A DNA stretch of 64,000 nucleotides from assembly GCF_000719555.1 (NCBI RefSeq), contig NZ_JOGX01000057.1:1-64000 (forward strand), in the 5' to 3' direction. Below the pieces are notes generated by a model. That model worked only from the letters and a program-made list of their open reading frames with translations, was not told the origin of the DNA and ran no database searches. The stretch comes from Streptomyces sp. NRRL F-5727 (GTDB taxonomy: Bacteria > Actinomycetota > Actinomycetes > Streptomycetales > Streptomycetaceae). This document shows, one piece after another, positions 58,441-64,000 of the stretch (positions are counted from its first letter, which is position 1; each line of letters opens with the position of its first letter). A program made the translations under genes and the position numbers.

Positions 58441-60168
58441 ATGCTCGACCACCTGATCAAGGGCGCCACCGTCGTGGACGGCACCGGCGCCCCCGCCCGC
58501 GTCGCCGACGTCGGCATCCGCGACGGCCGGATCGTCTTCCCGCCCCCCGGCGCGGAAGCCCGTACCACCGAGGACGCCACCGGACTCGTCCTCGCCCCCG
58601 GCTTCGTCGACCCCCACACCCACTACGACGCCCAGCTCTTCTGGGACCCGTACGCCACCCCGTCCATGAACCACGGCGTCACCACCGTCGCCGGCGGCAA
58701 CTGCGGCTTCACCCTCGCCCCGCTCCACCCCGACCGGCCCGAGGACGCCGACTACACCCGCCGCATGATGTCCAAGGTCGAGGGCATGGCCCTCGCCGCG
58801 CTCGAGGAGGGCGTCGACTGGAGCTGGTCCACCTTCGGCGAGTACCTCGACGCCCTGGAGGGCCGGATCGCCGTCAACGCCGGCTTCATGGTCGGCCACT
58901 GCGCCCTGCGCCGGTACGTGATGGGCGAGGACGCCGTCGGCGGCGAGGCCACCCCCGAGCAGCTGGCGCGGATGACCGCCCTCCTCAAGGAGGCCATGGA
59001 GGCCGGCGCCTGGGGCCTGTCCACCACCCAGTCGTCCACCCATTCCGACGGCGACGGCGCCCCCGTCGCCTCCCGGCACGCGAGCCCCGCCGAACTGATC
59101 GCCCTCTCCACGGCGGTCGGCGAACACGAGGGCACCCAGCTGGAGGCGATCCTCGCGGGCTGCCTCGACCAGTTCTCGGACGCCGAGATCGACCTCTTCG
59201 TCGAGATGACGGCCGCCGCCGGCCGCCCCCTCAACTGGAACGTCCTCACCATCGACGCCGCCGTCCCCGAACGCGTCCCCCGCCAGCTCACCGCCTCCGA
59301 ACGGGCCCGCAAGTCCGGCGGCCGGATCGTCGCCCTCACCATGCCGATCCTCACCCCCATGAACATGTCGCTCGGCACCTTCTGCGCCCTCAACCTCATC
59401 CCCGGCTGGGGCGAGATCCTGGGCCTCCCCGTCCCCGAGCGGATCGCGAAGCTCCGCGACCCGGACGTCCGCGCCGAGATGCTGCGCCGCGCCGACTCGA
59501 AGGAGGCCGGCGTCTTCCGCCGCCTCGCGCACTTCGGCCGGTACGTCATCGGCGACACGTACAGCCGCGAGAACGAGGGCCTCACCGGCCGGGTCGTACG
59601 GGACATCGCCGCCGAACGCGGCCAGGACGCCTTCCAGTGCCTCGTCGAGATCTGCGCCAACGACGACCTCAGGACCGTCCTGTGGCCGATGCCGACCGAC
59701 AACGACCCGGCCTCCTGGGCGCTGCGCGCCGAGACCTGGCAGCACGAGGACGTCATGCTCGGCGGCTCCGACGCCGGCGCCCACCTGGACCGCATGTGCG
59801 GAGCCCCGTACACCACCCGCTTCCTCGGCGACTGCCTGCGCGGCCGGAGGCTGGTGCCGCTGGAGCAGGCCGTGCGGATGCTCAGCGACGACCCGGCCCG
59901 GCTCTTCGGCCTCCGCGAGCGCGGCAGGATCGCCGAGGGGTACCACGCCGACCTGGTCCTCTTCGACCCGGAGCGGATCGACGCGGGACCGGCGACCCTC
60001 GTCCACGACCTGCCCGGCGACAGCCCGCGCCTCGACTCGCGGGCGGTCGGGATCGTCTCCGTCCGCGTCAACGGCGTGGAGACGGTCAGGGACGACGAGG
60101 TGACCGGGGCGATCCCGGGCAGGGTGCTGCGCTCGGGCCGCGACACGAGGACGGTGGACACCCGGTGA
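58441..60168 (+). CDS. N-acyl-D-amino-acid deacylase family amidohydrolase
   Basis: The 575-residue protein has the D-aminoacylase pattern: LIKGATVVDGTGAPARVADVGIRDGRI, GFVDPHTHYDAQLFWDP (HxH metal motif), GGNCGFTLAPL, GLSTTQSSTHSD and the C-terminal SDAGAHLD and LFGLRERGRIAEGYHADLVLFDPE. It removes acyl groups from N-acyl-D-amino acids or opens related cyclic amides. ATG 58441 is the only reasonable start. It overlaps the ALDH gene by GTGA, and no CTGACGG operator is present. Confidence 0.88.
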   Translation: MLDHLIKGATVVDGTGAPARVADVGIRDGRIVFPPPGAEARTTEDATGLVLAPGFVDPHTHYDAQLFWDPYATPSMNHGVTTVAGGNCGFTLAPLHPDRPEDADYTRRMMSKVEGMALAALEEGVDWSWSTFGEYLDALEGRIAVNAGFMVGHCALRRYVMGEDAVGGEATPEQLARMTALLKEAMEAGAWGLSTTQSSTHSDGDGAPVASRHASPAELIALSTAVGEHEGTQLEAILAGCLDQFSDAEIDLFVEMTAAAGRPLNWNVLTIDAAVPERVPRQLTASERARKSGGRIVALTMPILTPMNMSLGTFCALNLIPGWGEILGLPVPERIAKLRDPDVRAEMLRRADSKEAGVFRRLAHFGRYVIGDTYSRENEGLTGRVVRDIAAERGQDAFQCLVEICANDDLRTVLWPMPTDNDPASWALRAETWQHEDVMLGGSDAGAHLDRMCGAPYTTRFLGDCLRGRRLVPLEQAVRMLSDDPARLFGLRERGRIAEGYHADLVLFDPERIDAGPATLVHDLPGDSPRLDSRAVGIVSVRVNGVETVRDDEVTGAIPGRVLRSGRDTRTVDTR

Positions 60169-61619
60169 GGACCGAGCGGCTCTTCATCGGCGGGGAGTGG
60201 ACCGCGCCCGACGGCGGCCACTACGAGGTGGTCAACCCGGCCACCGAGGAGACCGTCGGGCTCGCCCCCGAGGCGTCCCGGTCCCAGGTGTACGGGGCGG
60301 CCGCCGCCGCCCGCGACGCCTTCGGGCGCTGGTCGAGGACCAGGCCCGAGGAGCGGGCCGCGATCCTCGACCGGGCCGCCGCGATCATGGCCCGTGACGC
60401 CGACGCGCACACCGTCCTCGCCCGCGCCGAGACCGGCGCCACCACCGGCACCGCCCGGGGCATGCAGGTCGCCGTCGGCGCCTCCCGCTTCCGGCGGTAC
60501 GCGAAGGGCGCCCTGGAACCGGTCGAGGAGGCCCTGCCGCCGCAGATCAACGAGGCCGGCCCGATGGGGAGGGCCGGCGTCTTCGGGGCCGTCGCGGTCC
60601 GCCGCCCGGTCGGCGTCGTCACGTGCATCACCTCGTACAACAACCCCTGGGCCAACCCGGCCGGCAAGATCGCGCCCGCCCTCGCCATGGGCAACACCGT
60701 CGTGGTGAAACCGGCCCCGCAGGACCCGCTCTCCGTCTTCGCCATGGTCCGCGCCCTGGAGGAGGCCGGCGTCCCGCCGGGGGTGGTCAACCTGGTCACC
60801 GGCTCCGCGCCCGCCGTCGGCGAGGCCGCCGTCGACTCCCCGGACGTCGACATGGTCTCCTTCACCGGCTCCACCGCCGTCGGCCAGGCCATCGGCGAGG
60901 TCTGCGGGCGGGCCATGAAGCGGCAGCTGATGGAGCTGGGCGGCAAGGGCGCCGCGCTCGTCTTCGACGACGCCGACCTGGACTCGGCCGTGGCGGGCAT
61001 CGGCACCACCTTCGCCTTCTACAGCGGCCAGATCTGCACCGCCCCCACCCGGGTCCTCGCCCAGCGCGGGATCTACCGGCAGCTGGTCGAGAAGCTGACC
61101 GGCCACCTCGCCTTCATGAAGGTCGGCGACCCGGCCGAGCAGGGCACGGTCGTGGGCCCGGTGATCTCGGCGGCCCACCGCGACCGGGTGGAGTCGTACG
61201 TGGAGCTGGGCCGCAAGGAGGGCGCCACGGTCGTCGCCGGCGGCGAGCGCCCCGCCTTCGACCGCGGCTTCTACGTGGCCCCGACGCTGCTCGCCGACTG
61301 CACCAACGAGATGCGGGTGGTGCGCGAGGAGATCTTCGGCCCGGTCGTCGTGGTCGTCCCCTTCGACGACGAGGAGGAGGGGATCGCGCTCGCCAACGAC
61401 AGCGACTACGGCCTGCTCGACTACGTCTGGTCCGGGGACGTGGCCCGCGCCTTCCGGGTGGCCGCCCGGCTGCGGGCCGGCGGGGTCGGGATCAACACGA
61501 TCGGCCGGAACATGGAGGCGCCGTTCGGCGGCTTCAAGAAGAGCGGGGTCGGCCGGGACGTGGGCTCGTACGCCCTCCACGCCTACAGCGAGCTGCAGGC
61601 GGTGGTCTGGCCGGGCTGA
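60165..61619 (+). CDS. Aldehyde dehydrogenase
   Basis: The 484-residue NAD(P)-dependent ALDH has CITSYNNPWANPAGKIAPALAMGNTVVVKPAPQDPL, FTGSTAVGQAIG, the general-base Glu in LMELGGKGA and the catalytic Cys in SGQICTAPTRVLAQRG; the C-terminus has GGFKKSGVGRDVGSYALHAYSELQAVVW. It is coupled to the D-aminoacylase-type gene and would oxidise the aldehyde product of that pathway or a nearby amine or alcohol. The substrate is unknown. A hairpin follows. Confidence 0.93.
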   Translation: MRTERLFIGGEWTAPDGGHYEVVNPATEETVGLAPEASRSQVYGAAAAARDAFGRWSRTRPEERAAILDRAAAIMARDADAHTVLARAETGATTGTARGMQVAVGASRFRRYAKGALEPVEEALPPQINEAGPMGRAGVFGAVAVRRPVGVVTCITSYNNPWANPAGKIAPALAMGNTVVVKPAPQDPLSVFAMVRALEEAGVPPGVVNLVTGSAPAVGEAAVDSPDVDMVSFTGSTAVGQAIGEVCGRAMKRQLMELGGKGAALVFDDADLDSAVAGIGTTFAFYSGQICTAPTRVLAQRGIYRQLVEKLTGHLAFMKVGDPAEQGTVVGPVISAAHRDRVESYVELGRKEGATVVAGGERPAFDRGFYVAPTLLADCTNEMRVVREEIFGPVVVVVPFDDEEEGIALANDSDYGLLDYVWSGDVARAFRVAARLRAGGVGINTIGRNMEAPFGGFKKSGVGRDVGSYALHAYSELQAVVWPG

Positions 61620-61633
61620 CCGGTCGGTACAAA

Positions 61634-61666
61634 GGCCGGAACCCAGTCCTCCCAAGGGTTCCGGCC
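61634..61666 (+). terminator. Hairpin after the aldehyde dehydrogenase gene
   Basis: GGCCGGAACCC and GGGTTCCGGCC form a perfect 11-bp stem with an 11-base loop. The remaining 245 bases to the permease gene are comparatively AT-rich around 61683-61720 and probably hold its promoter; I see no clear operator. Confidence 0.75.
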
Positions 61667-61911
61667 CCCCGGCCGGACGGCGGGAAAATTCCTCGGGAAA
61701 ATTTGGAAACGGACATTCCGGGCTTAGCTGCGGTTCCCGCATATCGGACACCCGGCGATCGACCTACCGGTTGGTCGGTCCGGCACGGTCGTCGATCTTT
61801 CAATCATTGGCAGGTGTCCCGATCTGACCTCGCAATGCAAGGCGTTGATCGATCAGCTGAGCGGAGTCTGACCCTCCGGATAAGGAAACCGCAGCACTTA
61901 ACGTCCTGTTC

Positions 61912-63477
61912 ATGACTCAGGTGGAAGCACGGCCCCAGGCCGGAGACACGGTAAGGGGCGTTACTGCCCCGGGCGACACGCAGAACGTCCGCAAGAAGGG
62001 ACTCGGCGGCAACAGCGTCGGCCTCTTCGGCAACGCGATCATCGGCATCTCGACCGTCGCCCCGGTCTACTGCCTGACCTCGACCCTCGGCTCCACCGCC
62101 GGCGAGGTCGGCCTCCAGATGCCCGCCGTCTTCCTCGCGGGCTTCCTCCCCATGCTCCTCGTCGCCTTCGCGTACCGGGAGCTCAACAAGGCCATGCCGG
62201 ACTGCGGCACCTCCTTCACCTGGACCGTGAAGGCGTTCGGCCCCAAGATCGGCTGGATGTGCGGCTGGGGCCTGGTGATCGCCACGATCATCGTCCTCTC
62301 CAACCTGGCCGGCGTCGCCACCTCGTACTTCTGGCTCCTCGCGGGCGAGATCACCGGCAGCGAGTCCATCGCCGCCCTGGACGACAACAAGGCCGTCCAC
62401 ATCCTCACCTGCCTCACCCTGATCGCCGTCGCCACCGCGATCAGCTACCGCGGCATGACGGCCACCAAGGGCGTCCAGTACACCCTCGTCGGCCTCCAGC
62501 TCGTCGTCCTCGCCGTCTTCGTCGCCCTGGCCCTCTCGAAGGCCGGCTCCTTCGAGACCTCGGTCGACTTCTCCTGGTCCTGGATGAACCCCTTCGCGGT
62601 CCAGTCCTTCGCCGCCTTCACCGCCGGCCTCTCCCTCTCGATCTTCATGTACTGGGGCTGGGACGCCTGCATGGCGACCAACGAGGAGACCGTCGGCAGC
62701 GCCAAGACCCCCGGCCGCGCCGCGCTCATCGCGATGGTCGTCCTGGTCGGCTCCTACCTCGCCACCGGCATCGCCGCGCAGATGGCCGTCGGCTCCGGCG
62801 ACCAGGGCCTCGGCCTCGCCAACCCGGAGACCTCCGACAACGTCTTCGCCGCCCTCGCCGGCCCGGTCATGGGCCCCGCCCTCGGCGTCCTCCTCTTCGT
62901 CGCCGTCCTGGCCTCGGCCGCCGCGAGCCTCCAGACCACCTTCATCCCGGTCGCCCGCACGGTCCTCGCCATGTCCACGTACGAGGCCCTGCCGAAGTCC
63001 TTCACCAAGGTCCACCCCGTCTTCAAGACCCCCGGCAAGGCCACGATCGTGGCCGGCATCGCCACCGGCGTCTTCTACACGGTGATGACCCTGGTCAGCG
63101 AGCACGTCCTGGTCGACACCATCTACGCCCTCGGCCTGATGATCTGCTTCTACTACGCGCTGACCGCCTTCGCCTGCGTCTGGTACTTCCGCGCCGAGCT
63201 CTTCCGCTCCTTCCGCGACCTCGCCTTCAAGGGCCTCATGCCGCTCCTCGGCGGCCTGATGCTCACAGCGGTCTTCGCCAAGACGCTCTACGACATGTGG
63301 GACCCGGCCTACGGCTCCGGCTCCGCCGTCCTCGGCGTCGGCTCGGTCTTCGTCATCGGCGTCGGCCTGCTCGTCCTCGGCGTGGTCATCATGCTGGTCA
63401 TGCAGCGCCGCAGCCCCGCCTTCTTCCGCGGCGAGGTCCTCACCAAGGAGACCCCGTCCCTGGTGGTCGCCGACTGA
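61912..63477 (+). CDS. APC-superfamily amino acid permease
   Basis: The 521-residue protein has about twelve to fourteen hydrophobic segments. Characteristic stretches are GLFGNAIIGISTVAPVYCLTSTLG (helix 1 substrate site), GGTSFTWTVKAFGPKIGWMCGWG-like region after DCG, and FMYWGWDACMATNEETVGSAKTPGRAALIAMV, typical of amino-acid/polyamine permeases. The ATG follows an intergenic region with a terminator. It could import the substrate of the preceding D-aminoacylase/ALDH genes; that is inference. Confidence 0.9.
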   Translation: MTQVEARPQAGDTVRGVTAPGDTQNVRKKGLGGNSVGLFGNAIIGISTVAPVYCLTSTLGSTAGEVGLQMPAVFLAGFLPMLLVAFAYRELNKAMPDCGTSFTWTVKAFGPKIGWMCGWGLVIATIIVLSNLAGVATSYFWLLAGEITGSESIAALDDNKAVHILTCLTLIAVATAISYRGMTATKGVQYTLVGLQLVVLAVFVALALSKAGSFETSVDFSWSWMNPFAVQSFAAFTAGLSLSIFMYWGWDACMATNEETVGSAKTPGRAALIAMVVLVGSYLATGIAAQMAVGSGDQGLGLANPETSDNVFAALAGPVMGPALGVLLFVAVLASAAASLQTTFIPVARTVLAMSTYEALPKSFTKVHPVFKTPGKATIVAGIATGVFYTVMTLVSEHVLVDTIYALGLMICFYYALTAFACVWYFRAELFRSFRDLAFKGLMPLLGGLMLTAVFAKTLYDMWDPAYGSGSAVLGVGSVFVIGVGLLVLGVVIMLVMQRRSPAFFRGEVLTKETPSLVVAD

Positions 63478-63512
63478 CCCGGCACCACGCACACACCTGA
63501 GTCACCAGAACG

Positions 63513-63550
63513 CGAAGGCGGCGGGCCCGTGGGGGGTCCCGCCGCCTTCG
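63513..63550. terminator. Bidirectional hairpin between convergent genes
   Basis: CGAAGGCGGCGGG and CCCGCCGCCTTCG form a perfect 13-bp stem between the rightward permease and the leftward small secreted protein gene. Confidence 0.85.
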
Positions 63551-63563
63551 TCGTGCTCCGGGT

Positions 63564-63779
63564 TCAGTGCCGCCCGGGCAGCAGCTTCTCCACCGCCGCG
63601 TTGGCGGCCGGCATGTCGGCGGCCTGGGCGGGCTTGGCCTTCGGGGTCAGGACGCCGCTCAGCGGGACGACCGACGGGAGGTTGAGGCCGCCCGTGTCGG
63701 CGGCGGCGGTGCCGGCGGAGGCGAGGGCGCCGGTGGCGGCGACGGCGGTCAGGGCGGCTGCGGTGAGGATCCTCTTCAT
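63564..63779 (-). CDS. Small secreted protein of unknown function
   Basis: The 71-residue product has a standard signal peptide (KRILTAAALTAVAATGALASAGTAAA) and a mature part of about 44 residues with GGLNLPSVVPLSGVLTPKAK and an Ala-rich end. Short secreted Streptomyces proteins of this design exist, some surface-associated, but it has no chaplin cysteines. Function is unknown. Confidence 0.65.
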   Translation of the reverse strand: MKRILTAAALTAVAATGALASAGTAAADTGGLNLPSVVPLSGVLTPKAKPAQAADMPAANAAVEKLLPGRH

Positions 63780-63837
63780 GACCGCTCCAACGGGGACCGG
63801 GCGGCGGCGGTTACGAGGCCACTCCTACGATCACGCC

Positions 63838-64000
63838 ATGAGCGAGCGGAACGGGAGCGGGAACGGCGGCGCGAACGGCGGCGGGGACTGGCGGCTGCGG
63901 CCCGGCCGGGCCGAGGACGTCGAGGCCGTCGCCGAGCTGCGGGCCGTCGTGATGCGCGGCGACCTGGAGCGGCTCGGGCGGTACGACGAGCGGCGGGTCC
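63838..64000 (+). CDS. N-terminal part of a GNAT-like acetyltransferase (cut by the window edge)
   Basis: ATG 63838 opens a frame that runs off the window. After a Gly/Asn-rich start (SERNGSGNGGANGGGD) it reads WRLRPGRAEDVEAVAELRAVVMRGDLERLGRYDERRV, the usual first helix of GNAT acetyltransferases. The acetyl-CoA-binding part is not visible, so the family is a likely but partial call. Confidence 0.6.
   Translation, partial: MSERNGSGNGGANGGGDWRLRPGRAEDVEAVAELRAVVMRGDLERLGRYDERRV

Noticed and set aside
1..64000. tRNA, rRNA, CRISPR arrays, insertion sequences and prophage genes
   Set aside because: I saw no cloverleaf, rRNA consensus, regular spacer-repeat array, transposase or integrase motif.

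Overview
The window is high-GC actinobacterial chromosome and almost certainly Streptomyces. The evidence is the strong third-position G/C bias, frequent GTG starts with ATGA/GTGA overlaps, the futalosine menaquinone genes, the afsK/afsS/afsR regulators, many F420-type oxidoreductases and Tat/lipoprotein signals. Identifications rest on reading the translations and motifs by eye; no database search was run.

Layout. 0-5.9 kb: a substrate-binding protein, a MerR regulator, hemL with a co-translated histidine phosphatase, and a Tat lipoprotein deacetylase. 6-10.2 kb: a four-gene System II cytochrome c maturation operon (thioredoxin-like lipoprotein, ccdA, resB, ccsB). 10.2-21.3 kb: accessory and regulatory genes, including an anchored periplasmic-binding-fold protein next to a P-loop NTPase, a GntR/deaminase/2-oxoglutarate dioxygenase operon, an EamA permease facing a LysR regulator, and small proteins. 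21.3-26.4 kb: the late futalosine genes (UbiD-, UbiA- and UbiX-like proteins, an Lrp/AsnC regulator, mqnE). 26.4-34.7 kb: AraC and GNAT proteins, a UTRA-only/GntR-UTRA pair with a nested palindrome, a cysteine-rich leader peptide ahead of a cystine-type symporter, a TetR regulator and a long-chain acyl-CoA ligase. 34.7-40.6 kb: a nickel-binding-type protein, a flavin oxidase, an SCP-x thiolase/acyl-CoA dehydrogenase/Ddn cluster and a TetR regulator. 40.7-53.5 kb: afsK, then a beta-oxidation/retro-aldol block, then afsS and afsR; a secreted peptide built from AfsS-like repeats lies beside afsS. 53.6-63.5 kb: an amidohydrolase, two luciferase-like oxidoreductases, an SDR, a D-aminoacylase-type hydrolase, an aldehyde dehydrogenase and an APC permease.

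The main unifying signal is a 15-bp palindrome, consensus CTGAYGGNNCGTCAG. I find nine copies in the promoter regions of the acyl-CoA ligase, both SCP-x thiolase operons, the acyl-CoA dehydrogenase/Ddn pair, the amidohydrolase and both luciferase-like genes. A tenth, one-mismatch copy lies on the start codon of the TetR gene at 38826-39473. Together these look like an autoregulated catabolic regulon for an unidentified substrate that is activated to a CoA thioester and cleaved by retro-aldol chemistry, with F420-dependent steps, wrapped around the AfsK/AfsR/AfsS antibiotic-control genes.

Several degenerate items add history: a frameshifted histidine kinase tail, a PIN-domain (VapC-like) remnant with a catalytic Asp changed to Gly, an acyl-CoA dehydrogenase lacking its HGGIG-type motif, and tandem duplications of gene 3' ends. 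I see no tRNA, rRNA, CRISPR array, insertion sequence or replication origin.
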